In this document: piece by piece, positions 1 through 8,456 of the stretch | Layout: every line of letters begins with the position of its first letter | Numbering within the stretch: the stretch's first letter is position 1 | Assembly (NCBI RefSeq): GCF_021117275.1 | Contig: NZ_CP088245.1 | Span: 4,466,001-4,530,000 of the forward strand | DNA from: Metabacillus sp. B2-18 | Lineage (GTDB): Bacteria; Bacillota; Bacilli; Bacillales; Bacillaceae | Length of the DNA: 64,000 nucleotides | Direction of reading: 5' to 3' | The notes under the pieces: generated by a model | Database searches by the model: none | Told to the model about the DNA's origin: nothing | The model's input: only the letters and a program-made list of their open reading frames with translations | Made by a program: the position numbers and the translations under genes

Positions 1-486
1 GCTCCAAGTTCCGTTAGCAGTATAAGCAACTTCAGATGTATTCACTTCTGCAAATGCTCTTCCTTCAGCAGAACCACTTAAAAGCTTCTTCGTGTTAAAC
101 TGTGTTGTATCAGCAATACGGTCAATTTCATACGTTAATTGATTAATTTCCATTTGAATTGCTTCACGGTCGCTGTCTTCTAACGTTCCATTTGCTGCTT
201 GTACAGATAATTCACGCATTCTTTGTAGGATACTATGCGTTTCATTTAGCGCTCCTTCAGCAGTTTGAATTAATGAGATAGCATCTAGAGAGTTTCTTTC
301 TGCCGTTTCTAACCCACGAATCTGTGAACGCATTTTCTCTGAAATTGCTAGACCCGCCGCATCATCAGCTGCTCTATTAATACGTAAGCCAGATGATAAT
401 TTCTCTAGTGTTTTAGAAGTTTGTCCCATTGTTTGCGAGAGATTTTTATAGGCATTTAGTGCTTGTATATTATGATTAATTCTCAT
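1..486 (-). CDS. hag: Flagellin, N-terminal part (runs off left edge)
   Basis: Translation of the complement from the ATG at 484-486 gives MRINHNIQALNAYKNL, then SSGLRINRAADDAAGLAISE, the conserved D0/D1 start of bacterial flagellin, the subunit of the flagellar filament. About 162 residues lie in the window; the C-terminal part is beyond base 1. The run LRINRAADDAAG and the following amphipathic heptads (QIRGLETAERNSLDAISL) are diagnostic and separate it from FlgL. It follows the fliS-like gene by only 3 bases, so the two are probably cotranscribed. Start choice is the only in-frame ATG with the family's MRIN start. Confidence 0.95.
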   Translation of the reverse strand, partial: MRINHNIQALNAYKNLSQTMGQTSKTLEKLSSGLRINRAADDAAGLAISEKMRSQIRGLETAERNSLDAISLIQTAEGALNETHSILQRMRELSVQAANGTLEDSDREAIQMEINQLTYEIDRIADTTQFNTKKLLSGSAEGRAFAEVNTSEVAYTANGTWS

Positions 487-489
487 AGT

Positions 490-945
490 CTATTTCCCTT
501 CTTCAACCGTATTTGGTTCTCTTTCATATACCATTACATTTCTTTCATATGCATTTGTTTTTCTTAAAAGCTGTTGCTGTATCTGACTTGATTTATTATT
601 TTTCATTGCAGTTTGCCATGCCCCTGAGATATCTTCTAAAATTGTTAACACTTCTTTTAGAGGCTCAATATCTTTCTTCACATTAGCCTTAATCACAAGG
701 TCTGCCATATAGTTGTAAAGAACATCAAGCTGTTCGGCAATAATACCTGCTTCGTAATTTATTCCTACACCTAAACGTTCTAGTATATCGTTCACTTTTT
801 TTAGCTTTTCGTTTGCTTCTATCAATCTTGAAGCTTCAATGTCTTGTATTGCACCTTTTGTATGATCTATTAACGCTTCATATAGTAATGAAGTAATTTC
901 TTGAGAAGATTTCTGGTAAATGATTTCTTTTGTTAAAAAGTCCAT
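490..945 (-). CDS. fliS: Flagellar export chaperone FliS-like
   Basis: A protein of about 151 residues, almost all predicted helix, with the FliS signature of an N-terminal YQ/SS segment followed by LLYEALIDHTKGAIQDIEA. FliS binds the flagellin C-terminus in the cytoplasm and prevents premature polymerisation, which fits its place directly upstream of flagellin. The reading frame is open upstream to 984, but I place the start at 945 (MDFLTKEI) because a strong GGGAGGT ribosome site sits a few bases before that ATG. In B. subtilis fliS lies after hag and fliD; here it precedes flagellin. Some sequence divergence from standard FliS leaves room for a FliS-family paralogue. Confidence 0.8.
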   Translation of the reverse strand: MDFLTKEIIYQKSSQEITSLLYEALIDHTKGAIQDIEASRLIEANEKLKKVNDILERLGVGINYEAGIIAEQLDVLYNYMADLVIKANVKKDIEPLKEVLTILEDISGAWQTAMKNNKSSQIQQQLLRKTNAYERNVMVYEREPNTVEEGK

Positions 946-964
946 AATTCTACCTCCCATTTTA

Positions 965-990
965 TTATCGGAATATCCGGTCAAGTTTTA
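965..990 (-). promoter_or_regulatory. Possible sigma-D-like promoter before fliS
   Basis: On the minus strand TAAA (complement of 987-990), a 14-base spacer and TCCGATAA (complement of 965-972) resemble the sigma-D consensus TAAA-N15-GCCGATAT with two mismatches in the -10 box. It overlaps the end of the ylqH-like gene. Weak on its own; supported by the flagellar context. Confidence 0.35.
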
Positions 991-1287
991 ATACTTTTTC
1001 TCCATTTCTTCAATAAGAAGTAGAATTTCTGCTATAACAGAATAAAGCTGTGGTGGTACATTTTCTCCTAAATCTATATCTAAAAGATGTTGAACAAGTC
1101 CCTCATCTTCCTGCATTTGAATGTTATGTTGTTTTGCTAGTTCCATAATTTTGGTTGCAAGCAACCCTTTACCTTGAGCTATAACAGTCGGTGAACCACC
1201 TTTGGATTCATCATAGCGAATGACTGCAGCAGAAGGACCATTTATTTGACGACGATTTTTTTGATTAAAATATTGCTGTGACATCAT
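988..1287 (-). CDS. ylqH: FlhB C-terminal-domain-like protein (YlqH type)
   Basis: A 99-residue cytoplasmic protein. The stretch AAVIRYDESKGGSPTVIAQG followed by GLLATKIMELAKQHNIQM matches the C-terminal cytoplasmic domain of FlhB/EscU export-switch proteins, in which a short beta-strand is followed by the AxGxxxxAxxIxxxAxxxxI pattern. The autocleavage NPTH motif and all membrane segments are absent, as in YlqH of B. subtilis. Its start codon overlaps the stop of the FliK-like gene (ATGA), so the two are translationally coupled. Pairing with a FliK-like protein suggests a role linked to flagellar export or hook-length switching; this is inference. Confidence 0.8.
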   Translation of the reverse strand: MMSQQYFNQKNRRQINGPSAAVIRYDESKGGSPTVIAQGKGLLATKIMELAKQHNIQMQEDEGLVQHLLDIDLGENVPPQLYSVIAEILLLIEEMEKKY

Positions 1288-3677
1288 ACTGAAAAATCGT
1301 ATCCTTTCTCGGTCATTTTAGACAATTGAGTTTGTTGGGCACTTGGTGTAACAGTTTCTGGTTTCTCATTTGTGTTAAGTGGCTCGAACTTGATTCCCGC
1401 GATGTTATAACCAATATCACTTAGCCTTTCTTTTGCTAGTTCAGCAAGAGGCTCCATTTTTTCTTGAAAGCCATGTTGATCATTCTTTATCTTTACAGAG
1501 AGCGTACGGTCAGTTGATGTTAGCGAGATTCCTACTTCTCCAAGTTTTTTTGTTTCAAAAAGAAAGAATAAGCTACAATTCTCCCAATCTATTTTTTCAT
1601 TCTGATTTTTAGAGTTTACAAAAACCTTCACATTTTCTAATTTTTCTTGTAGTAATAAAGGTAATGTGAACATTAGACTTTGAAGTCCAGATGGGTCGTT
1701 TTTACTTAGTAGCTGCTGTCCAGTGATTGAATTGAGCACCCCGTCAGCTTTACCCTCTCCATCATTCATTTTTAATAAAAAGCTTTTAAGCGACTGTGGT
1801 AGACTTTCCTGATTTCGATCTCTTGATACAAGTGCCTGAGCATGATCCGTTTCATGTGTTAAGCCTAGATTACGTAAATATTCATACGCATTTCTAGCCA
1901 TCGGCTCTTGTTTTAATGCATTCATTGACATTTCAAGATTTTGCGTTACTTGTTTTGATGCTGGTAAGTTTTCTAAATTTCCGAGCTCTTGTGACACAAA
2001 ATGCTTCACACGGACATCTGAAGGTTTAAAGATCATTTTATCTAATACCGTTCTAACCTCTGAGACAATCTTTGTTGCTCCACTGAAATCACCTTTAGAA
2101 AGAAGCTTTTTAGCATCAGCTAGTTGAGCACTTGCCGTTAACATCTTCTTCTCGGTTCTCATATCTGCATAAAGCATAAAATCACTTCGAAGTATCGCTT
2201 GATCTAACTTTTGAATCACAGTTTCAAGCATCGGCTTTGCCGTGATGGTTGAACGCGATTTAAACTGTTGAACAAGTTGCTCCACAGTTTGTAAGCTTTT
2301 AGAAATATCGTTTTTAAAGTTTTTGAAATCAATTGCCATTTGCGAAAGTTTTTTTGATACTGTTTCCACGATAAAGTTCTTAGATTGAATTGGAAGAGAC
2401 GCAATTAGCTCTTCTTGCATTTGGTATGCTTCTGCTTGGTCTACTTGAGTAATAGAATTCTGATTCTGCGATACGGGAATCTCATTATTTATTTTTGTTA
2501 GAGATTGCATTAATTCTTGTCTAGCACCAAGCTCTTTTCCACCATGAACAAGCTCTTCTGCTTTAGCTAGAGAGTTTGCAAACGTTTCTTGCTGCTTTTG
2601 ATTTAAACTAGTGGCTTGATCGAGAACTGTTGATAACTTCTGAAAAACTTCATTCATGCTCGGTTCTTTTTTTAACACTTGTATAGCTTTTTGAATGAGT
2701 TGGCTTGAATTTGTATTGGTGTTATTAAGTGTAGTTGATTCTTTTTGCACTGTTTCTAGTCTGGGCTGCTGCACCTGTTCTTGGCCCTGATTAGCCACTC
2801 TTGCCATGTTTTCAAGCTTCGTTGCATCAGAAAGTTTCGATCCCACATTCTGTAATCGTCTCAGTTCAGCAGAAAAGGATTCTCTTAGCTTTTGAACAAC
2901 TTCTTTAATATTTCTAGAGTTAATATCTGACTTTAGTTGATTAAGTAGTTCTAACTTCTTTGGATCAACAGTTACTTTTTCTAATAAATTTATAGCTTCT
3001 GATACCCTTTGGGCAGCTGCTTTTAATTGTAGTTGAGATTGTGCTGAGTTCCCTTCAGATTTCAAAGAATTTTCGGTTCTTCCTTGCGATTTGAATTGAA
3101 ACTCTGGGTCTATTTGTTTTAATACTTCCTCAATCGAGCTTGCGAATGATTTCTCGTGTAATGCCTGGTGTACAGTCTTTATATGAATAGCTGTTGGTTC
3201 TAATCCTTTTTTCACCAAAGCTGAAAGAGTTTCAAGCTTTTGATCTAGTGTTCCATTTTTATCATCCATAAAGGTTTGGATTTGTTGAAAGGTATCTTTA
3301 TTAAGGGGTATTCCTTTTGAAAGAAGGAAGTTAACAGCTGATTGTGTTTCATTCGAAACAGGTGCTCCACCATTTAATTGCTTTGCTACTCCATTTGTAC
3401 CAGCTAACGAATTTGTTTTTTCTGTAGTAGACAAAGAGATTGCTTTGACTTGTGGAATTTCCTGTTTGGTATTCGTTATTTCAACTGTCACTTGATTTTG
3501 TTTAGGAGGCTCTCCTTCGAACTTTACTTTGACGTCCTGGCCTCTTATTTGTAGAATAGCTTCGTTTTGAGGCAGTCTTTCTTTGACGAGCGCACTGTAA
3601 ATATCTCCTTCCTTCAATGGGACTGATTTTGTAGAAGGGATATGAGAAGAGACTTTAAGCTCTGAATTTATTTGCAC
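1284..3677 (-). CDS. ylqG: FliK-like flagellar hook-length/YlqG-type protein
   Basis: About 797 residues, rich in Gln, Ser, Asn and Lys, with long low-complexity helical stretches and a more globular C-terminal region (VGISLTSTDRTLSVKIKND, followed by ERLSDIGYNIAGIKFEP) like the Flg_hook domain of FliK proteins. The first possible GTG is at 3686, but the GGAGAG ribosome site overlaps it, so the GTG at 3677 is the better start. In B. subtilis ylqG and ylqH are also adjacent but lie away from the hag region. Here the pair has been placed between flgM and fliS. Function as a secreted or export-linked ruler is inferred from the family. Confidence 0.7.
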   Translation of the reverse strand: MQINSELKVSSHIPSTKSVPLKEGDIYSALVKERLPQNEAILQIRGQDVKVKFEGEPPKQNQVTVEITNTKQEIPQVKAISLSTTEKTNSLAGTNGVAKQLNGGAPVSNETQSAVNFLLSKGIPLNKDTFQQIQTFMDDKNGTLDQKLETLSALVKKGLEPTAIHIKTVHQALHEKSFASSIEEVLKQIDPEFQFKSQGRTENSLKSEGNSAQSQLQLKAAAQRVSEAINLLEKVTVDPKKLELLNQLKSDINSRNIKEVVQKLRESFSAELRRLQNVGSKLSDATKLENMARVANQGQEQVQQPRLETVQKESTTLNNTNTNSSQLIQKAIQVLKKEPSMNEVFQKLSTVLDQATSLNQKQQETFANSLAKAEELVHGGKELGARQELMQSLTKINNEIPVSQNQNSITQVDQAEAYQMQEELIASLPIQSKNFIVETVSKKLSQMAIDFKNFKNDISKSLQTVEQLVQQFKSRSTITAKPMLETVIQKLDQAILRSDFMLYADMRTEKKMLTASAQLADAKKLLSKGDFSGATKIVSEVRTVLDKMIFKPSDVRVKHFVSQELGNLENLPASKQVTQNLEMSMNALKQEPMARNAYEYLRNLGLTHETDHAQALVSRDRNQESLPQSLKSFLLKMNDGEGKADGVLNSITGQQLLSKNDPSGLQSLMFTLPLLLQEKLENVKVFVNSKNQNEKIDWENCSLFFLFETKKLGEVGISLTSTDRTLSVKIKNDQHGFQEKMEPLAELAKERLSDIGYNIAGIKFEPLNTNEKPETVTPSAQQTQLSKMTEKGYDFSV

Positions 3678-3760
3678 TTTTCTCACTCTCCATGATTATG
3701 AATATTTCGGGTACGCTCGTCCTTGAGCTATAGTGAACATCCGTGTATTAGATGTTTATG

Positions 3761-4024
3761 TTACTTTTTATAAAAATTCAATAATCCTTTTGCAATTTCC
3801 TTTGGATCAATTGTGTAGGTTCCGTTCTCTAACTGTGCTTTAATTGCTTGTACCTTTTCTTCTCTTGCTTTTGCAACCTCGTTTGATTGCTGAAGATCAA
3901 TTGCTTCAGTAGAAATTTCAACTTTGTCTTTCTGCACTTGTGATTTTTGATTCGCGAGATCGCTTTTCTCTTGGTTTCGTTTATAAGGATTAACTCCCAT
4001 TGATCCTATATTATTTATTTTCAT
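3761..4024 (-). CDS. flgM: Anti-sigma-D factor FlgM
   Basis: An 87-residue protein starting MKINNIGSMGVNPYKRN with the family's C-terminal sigma-binding half (KVEISTEAIDLQQ, then ENGTYTIDPKEIAKGLLNFY). FlgM holds sigma-D inactive until the hook-basal body is complete. It lies 3' of yvyF as in B. subtilis, but is followed by the ylqG/ylqH-like pair and not by flgN-flgK-flgL. A GTGAGGA ribosome site precedes the ATG. A sigma-D-like promoter sits in the gap upstream. Confidence 0.93.
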   Translation of the reverse strand: MKINNIGSMGVNPYKRNQEKSDLANQKSQVQKDKVEISTEAIDLQQSNEVAKAREEKVQAIKAQLENGTYTIDPKEIAKGLLNFYKK

Positions 4025-4069
4025 GAGTATTCCTCACTTTCTCATTCACCCTTCGAATGTCTACTCTGT

Positions 4070-4097
4070 ATATCGGATTATATTAATTTATTATTTA
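4070..4097 (-). promoter_or_regulatory. Possible sigma-D promoter before flgM
   Basis: Minus-strand TAAA (complement of 4094-4097), 16-base spacer and TCCGATAT (complement of 4070-4077), one mismatch from the sigma-D -10 box. Lies between yvyF and flgM. Confidence 0.45.
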
Positions 4098-4105
4098 GCC
4101 ATTCC

Positions 4106-4531
4106 TTACTTTTTAGTACTTTGGGAGTAGAAAGCAGCAGTTGATGGCGAACTTTGTCGTTTGTTTCGTTCGCTAATCTGAGCTTCTTGCTCTACTTGGT
4201 GAAGCTGCTTGTGAATGTCTTGGCTACAACTCTCACATAAACGATCTTTTCTAATCGAAGTCCCACACTTCTCACACGGATATCCCAAGTTAGGAAAGTT
4301 TGATAACTGAATTCTTCCAGTTCGAATAAACTTCAAAATCAGGTCTCTAGACACACCAGTACCTTCCACAACCTCATCTAAAAGTGCTTTACGATTGTCA
4401 CGTTTTCTTAAATAGGCATAAACTGTTTCAAATTTCTTTTCTTCTTCTTTATAACATTTATCACATACAGACCTAAATTGTGTTTGTACAAATAATGTAT
4501 CACATACAGGGCAATTCGCTAATTCTCCCAT
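4106..4531 (-). CDS. yvyF: Flagellar operon protein YvyF (TIGR03826 type)
   Basis: 141 residues with an N-terminal zinc ribbon (CPVCDTLF, then CDKCYKEEE), a central helix-turn-helix-like segment (VVEGTGVSRDLILKFIRTGR) and a second CxxC pair (CEKCGTSIRKDRLCESC). This architecture and the place directly upstream of flgM identify YvyF, a conserved flagellar-operon protein of Bacillaceae that may act in regulation; its biochemical role is not settled. A sigma-D promoter lies immediately upstream. Confidence 0.9.
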   Translation of the reverse strand: MGELANCPVCDTLFVQTQFRSVCDKCYKEEEKKFETVYAYLRKRDNRKALLDEVVEGTGVSRDLILKFIRTGRIQLSNFPNLGYPCEKCGTSIRKDRLCESCSQDIHKQLHQVEQEAQISERNKRQSSPSTAAFYSQSTKK

Positions 4532-4566
4532 AGTATATTCTCCTATTCAGTTTCTTTATATATAGT

Positions 4567-4593
4567 ATATCGGCACATATTTTAATATTTTTA
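4567..4593 (-). promoter_or_regulatory. Sigma-D promoter driving yvyF-flgM
   Basis: On the minus strand TAAA (complement of 4590-4593), exactly 15 bases, then GCCGATAT (complement of 4567-4574), a perfect match to the sigma-D consensus. It overlaps the comFC stop codon, so late flagellar transcription can start independently of the com operon. Confidence 0.85.
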
Positions 4594-5283
4594 GCTTCTA
4601 ATTAATGTTAAAGAGGAAACGGAAGCTGCTCCATTGTCTTTCAACACCTTAGCAGCATGTCTCAATGTACTACCAGTAGTATAGATATCATCAATTAATA
4701 GAATCTTCTTGTTCATTATTTTACTAGAATCTACTATAGAAAACACGTTTGAAGCTGTTAATCGTTCCTGTCGTGATTTTTTTGATTGTTTTTCATGGTG
4801 GGTTCGCGTGAGGATATCGATTTGAGCTAGTGGGAGAAAGGTAGCGAGCAGCTTTGCTTGGTTAAAACCTCGTTCATATAACCGCTCTGGGCTTAGAGGA
4901 ATTGGAATCGTAAAATCTATTTTCTCTTTAACAAGATTTGTTTTGTAGCATGCTAAAAAGTCATTATGAAAAACCTCTACTAACGCAGCATCACCGCGAA
5001 ACTTAAAGGTAGCAAGCAACTCTTTCATCGAATCATTATACTCAAAAACAGAAACATTTTTCTGTAGCATGTTTTTCCAGTGTTGGTCATTTTCCCATGT
5101 CTGACAATCCTGACAAACTTGCTCATTTTCTTGAGGTCTAAAACAAAGGGGACAGGTCGGGGATTGAATCTTTTTTAAACTCTGATAACACTCATCACAA
5201 GCTTTCGGCTCACTTAACAAAAAACTAGACCAACTCATTTGCTGCGAAAGCTCTTCATGACAAATAAGACATAAAATAAGCAT
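4591..5283 (-). CDS. comFC: ComF family protein ComFC (phosphoribosyltransferase fold)
   Basis: About 230 residues. N-terminal zinc ribbons (CLICHEEL, CDECYQSL, CPLCFRPQ, CQDC) are followed by a type I phosphoribosyltransferase fold with the PRPP-binding loop ILLIDDIYTTGSTLRHAA. ComFC is needed with ComFA for DNA uptake in competent cells. The frame is open to 5334, but the ATG at 5283 overlaps the comFB stop as TGATG, the usual coupled start, and gives MLILCLICHEEL, matching the family's N-terminus. Confidence 0.93.
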   Translation of the reverse strand: MLILCLICHEELSQQMSWSSFLLSEPKACDECYQSLKKIQSPTCPLCFRPQENEQVCQDCQTWENDQHWKNMLQKNVSVFEYNDSMKELLATFKFRGDAALVEVFHNDFLACYKTNLVKEKIDFTIPIPLSPERLYERGFNQAKLLATFLPLAQIDILTRTHHEKQSKKSRQERLTASNVFSIVDSSKIMNKKILLIDDIYTTGSTLRHAAKVLKDNGAASVSSLTLIRS

Positions 5284-5558
5284 CAAACTCCTTGTGTTTG
5301 ACATAATGGTTGATCGGAAACAAGCTTTGCACATTCTGCTAGTTTCACTAATAGAGTAGTCATTTCCTGTTTATCTATAAACTCGGCTTTTACATACATC
5401 ACCTTATCAATGTTCGTTACATAGCGTGGCTTTGTTTGGTTTAATGAAAGAGCAAGAATATCATCCATACATTCTGAACAAGTGCATTTGATATGAAGAC
5501 CGTGCTTATATTCATCTAATAATTCCTTCATAATCCGTTCCATCGCATTAATAACCAT
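5283..5558 (-). CDS. comFB: Late competence development protein ComFB
   Basis: About 91 residues (MVINAMERIMKELLDEY) with the ComFB family's conserved cysteines CTCSECMDDILALSLN and the PRYVTN segment. The ATG at 5558 is chosen over the upstream codon at 5576 because GAGGAG lies about ten bases before it. Between comFA and comFC, with coupled translation into comFC. The four-Cys cluster is likely to bind zinc; in other bacteria ComFB-like domains bind cyclic dinucleotides, which cannot be read from this sequence. Confidence 0.9.
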   Translation of the reverse strand: MVINAMERIMKELLDEYKHGLHIKCTCSECMDDILALSLNQTKPRYVTNIDKVMYVKAEFIDKQEMTTLLVKLAECAKLVSDQPLCQTQGV

Positions 5559-5627
5559 ATTCTTAAGTCTCCTCACTCAAATTATGAATATATTATGCCA
5601 TATGAAAAGGATTCCGGAAAGTAGTTA

Positions 5628-7118
5628 CTATTTTTTGGTAATATAGTCACTCTTGTGTGCTTTGTGATTCATTTGCCCTATATGGCTTTTGGCCTCTATC
5701 ATGGCTTTTGTTTTTCCGTAATGAAAAAAGGTAATATTACCTGTGGGATAAGATGCACTTCTTCCAACTCGACCGGAGATTTGCACGAGAGCACTTTCTG
5801 TAAAAATACCATCCTCACTCCCAAGCACGGCCACATCACTATTCGGAATCGTAACACCCCTTTCCAAGATGGTTGACGTCACAATAATTGGCATCTCACC
5901 ACTTCGAAACCGCAGGACTTTTTCACGGCGTTCTGGATCTTCAGCATGAACTCCTTCGATTCGCTGATCTAATTCTCTACACAAACCAACGACCTCATCA
6001 ATAAGTCTTACAGAAGGCACAAATAAAAATGCCTGCTTTCCGCTTGTTAACCTCTCCTTCAGCCACTCCACGACATTCTTCGGGAGCTTCCCTTTACTAA
6101 GCTGCTTCCTCCAATTCCCACACCAAGCAAATTCCGGTACTGGCAACGGATGACCATGATATCGAGCGGGAATGGTCACGGCATCCCGCTTCTTCTGTTT
6201 TACTTCATTCTTCCAATTCTCAGATGGTGTTGCGGTTAAATAAATAAGAGAGCTTTCTACTTTCCGGGATTTTTCTACGGCGAATTGAAGAGAGGAGTCG
6301 GCAGAGTAGGGAAAGGCATCAACTTCATCTACAATGATGCAATCAAACGTTTGTTTAAAGCGCAGAAGCTGGTGGGTAGTGGAGATGGTAAGAGCTGCTG
6401 ATTTGTGTTTTTCCTCACTGCCGCCATATAGAGCAGCTATTGAGGTTGAAGGAAATACATGTCGCAGGCGAGGAGCTAATTCAAGTACAACATCAGTGCG
6501 GGGTGTTGCGATGCAGATTTTTTTACCTTCAGAAAGTCCTCTCTCAATGCCTTTAAATAAGACCTCTGTTTTTCCGGCTCCACAAACAGCCCAGACTAGT
6601 AATTCATTGTTGTTTATCACAGCGTTTTCTACATGTTGCGAGGCCACGGCTTGACCTTTCGAAAGCTGGCCCTCCCATTTTAACTTGGAATCTGCTTTTT
6701 CTATGAAAGGTGGCCCACTCCAGCTATAAAGTGGGGTGCATTCACTAATTCTGCCCATCATAATACACTTTCGACAATAATGGCATTGCTGCTCCCCACA
6801 TTTGGCACATGAGAAGGATGAAAAGAAGGCAGAGTTTGTGTTACCACATCGGGTGCAGGAAAGTCTTTGTTGTTTTCGTCTTATACCATAGTTTATCTGA
6901 ATAAAGCCTTGCTCATAATGTGATTGAATTTCTTCTAGAGGGAAAGGAATTTCTGTAAGTAGTAATTCCTTCCCTTGAAGATGTTGTTGTAGTTTCTTTG
7001 AAAAAGAAAAATGCGGATTTTTTGATATTTGTGGTAGTTTCTCATACCTTGACAGAGGTTGACCTTCATTATAGGTAAAAACCGGAGTGAAAAACGAGTT
7101 GTTATGTATAAATCTCAT
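5628..7118 (-). CDS. comFA: Competence DNA helicase ComFA
   Basis: 496 residues. A cysteine-rich zinc finger (CTRCGNTNSAFF, CAKCGEQQCHYCRKC) precedes a superfamily-2 helicase core with Walker A WAVCGAGKTEVLF, Walker B IIVDEVDAF, motif III LIYLTATPS and motif VI QISGRVGRSASYP. ComFA is the cytoplasmic ATPase that helps pull transforming single-stranded DNA through the ComEC channel. Its ATG overlaps the stop of the preceding 67-residue gene (ATGA), so the two are coupled. Confidence 0.95.
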   Translation of the reverse strand: MRFIHNNSFFTPVFTYNEGQPLSRYEKLPQISKNPHFSFSKKLQQHLQGKELLLTEIPFPLEEIQSHYEQGFIQINYGIRRKQQRLSCTRCGNTNSAFFSSFSCAKCGEQQCHYCRKCIMMGRISECTPLYSWSGPPFIEKADSKLKWEGQLSKGQAVASQHVENAVINNNELLVWAVCGAGKTEVLFKGIERGLSEGKKICIATPRTDVVLELAPRLRHVFPSTSIAALYGGSEEKHKSAALTISTTHQLLRFKQTFDCIIVDEVDAFPYSADSSLQFAVEKSRKVESSLIYLTATPSENWKNEVKQKKRDAVTIPARYHGHPLPVPEFAWCGNWRKQLSKGKLPKNVVEWLKERLTSGKQAFLFVPSVRLIDEVVGLCRELDQRIEGVHAEDPERREKVLRFRSGEMPIIVTSTILERGVTIPNSDVAVLGSEDGIFTESALVQISGRVGRSASYPTGNITFFHYGKTKAMIEAKSHIGQMNHKAHKSDYITKK

Positions 7119-7318
7119 ATGTCACCTTTTAAAATCTTTCGGTAACGTTTTTCAACGCTGATTGGTGTACGTGACAGCTGTTCGGCAATATGTCTAAATT
7201 TCATTCCACTATTTCGTAATTCTAAAAGTTTTCGATCCTCAAGAGTTGTCCAATGGCGATATGTACGTTTACTTTCTTCTTGGTCTTGTTGCATTGTATG
7301 GTTGGATGGAGTATCCAA
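7115..7318 (-). CDS. Small Myb/SANT-like DNA-binding protein
   Basis: 67 residues with a charged N-terminus and a single helix-turn-helix of Myb/SANT type: RHWTTLEDRKLLELRNSGMK followed by FRHIAEQLSRTPISVEKRYR. Starts at a TTG preceded by AAGGGGG. Its stop overlaps the comFA start, so it is the first gene of the comF operon as laid out here; I do not recall an equivalent between degV and comFA in B. subtilis 168. A regulatory role for the competence operon is possible but unproven. Confidence 0.65.
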   Translation of the reverse strand: MDTPSNHTMQQDQEESKRTYRHWTTLEDRKLLELRNSGMKFRHIAEQLSRTPISVEKRYRKILKGDI

Positions 7319-7388
7319 TTGCTTAAAACCCCCTTATTTTTCTAATTTCTAGTATGAGTTAATTCTAGTTATATGTCTATATTTTTAG

Positions 7389-7432
7389 CAAAAATTAGGG
7401 AGTTAGTACTAATCAACCAGTACTAACTCCCC
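7389..7432 (-). terminator. Rho-independent terminator after degV-family gene
   Basis: Perfect 13-bp inverted repeat GGGAGTTAGTACT / AGTACTAACTCCC (7398-7410 and 7419-7431) followed on the minus strand by TAATTTTTGC. Separates the degV-family gene from the comF operon. Confidence 0.85.
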
Positions 7433-7445
7433 ATAATATACCCTA

Positions 7446-8288
7446 TTATTTCTTATACCATCCAATCCCAATTGCACCTTCACCTAAGTGTGTGCCAACG
7501 ACGGGACCAAAATAACTTACCATACATTCGATATTTTCATACTTCTCTTGAAGCTCTTCTTTCATCTTCTCCGCTTCCTCCGGACGATTCGCATGAATCA
7601 CAACAACCCTCATCGGCTCGTTATCCTTCGCATCCTCATGAAGCAAATCAAATACTCTATTTAGTGCCTTCTTTTTCGTACGCACCTTTTCATAAGGCAC
7701 AATTACTCTGTTTTCAAAATGAAGAATTGGCTTTACTTGAAGTAAACTTCCAATTAGTGCGGCTGCCCCACTTAAACGTCCGCCTTTTTGAAGATTCGTT
7801 AAATCATCAACCATAATATAAGCACTCATTGTTTTTTTCATTTCTTCTAATCGTGCCATGATATCAGTCGGTGCTTTTCCTGCTTGAGCCATTTCTGCTG
7901 CTTCTAGCGCGTAGAACCCCTGTACCATTGCGCTTACTTCGGTATCAAACGTATAAACCTCTATGTTCTCTACCATGTCTCCTGCAGTTGCTGCTCCGTT
8001 ATATGTACCACTAATACCACTTGAGAGATGAATTGAAATTACCGCGTCATATTCTTTTGAAAGTCTTTCAAATAGCTCAACAAACATTCCGATCGAAGGC
8101 TGTGATGTTGTTGGTAGGTCTTGATGTTCTTTCATTTTTTCGAAAAACTGTTTTGAAGTAATTTCAATTTCTTCCTGGTAGGTTTCATTCCCGAAGTTTA
8201 CACTAAGAGGAATCATATGTATGTCATGTGATTCACGAATATGTTGAGGGATATATGCTGTACTATCTGTTACAATAGCCGTTTTCAT
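7446..8288 (-). CDS. DegV family fatty-acid-binding protein (FakB type)
   Basis: About 280 residues. N-terminal KTAIVTDSTAYIPQ and the TTSQPS motif, then SGTYNGA and GGRLSG, are DegV-family signatures; the family binds a fatty acid for the FakA kinase in phospholipid synthesis. Start placed at 8288 (MKTAIVTD), where AAGGAAGG precedes the ATG, not at 8333. Same position as yviA/fakB1 in B. subtilis, between degU and comFA. Confidence 0.92.
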   Translation of the reverse strand: MKTAIVTDSTAYIPQHIRESHDIHMIPLSVNFGNETYQEEIEITSKQFFEKMKEHQDLPTTSQPSIGMFVELFERLSKEYDAVISIHLSSGISGTYNGAATAGDMVENIEVYTFDTEVSAMVQGFYALEAAEMAQAGKAPTDIMARLEEMKKTMSAYIMVDDLTNLQKGGRLSGAAALIGSLLQVKPILHFENRVIVPYEKVRTKKKALNRVFDLLHEDAKDNEPMRVVVIHANRPEEAEKMKEELQEKYENIECMVSYFGPVVGTHLGEGAIGIGWYKK

Positions 8289-8410
8289 AGTCAATTTCCT
8301 TCCTTGTCCATTATCGTTTTGTCCATTTCCCATTCTACCGGAAAATGCAGGGAATATCTATTTGTTTAGTGTATGTAATTTGTCTCACATTTTATTACTT
8401 GAAATTTTGG

Positions 8411-8450
8411 CAGAAAAAAAGAGCCAGCACTCCTCATAGAGTCTGACCCT
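8411..8450 (-). terminator. Terminator after degSU
   Basis: Minus-strand hairpin GGGTCAGACTC ... GAGTGCTGGCTC (one bulged base, G-U pairs) followed by a run of seven T. Lies 7 bases past the degU stop. Confidence 0.8.
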
Positions 8451-8456
8451 TCACTC

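Noticed and set aside
1..486. FlgL hook-associated protein
   Set aside because: The MRINHNIQALNA start and LRINRAADDAAG motif are flagellin type.
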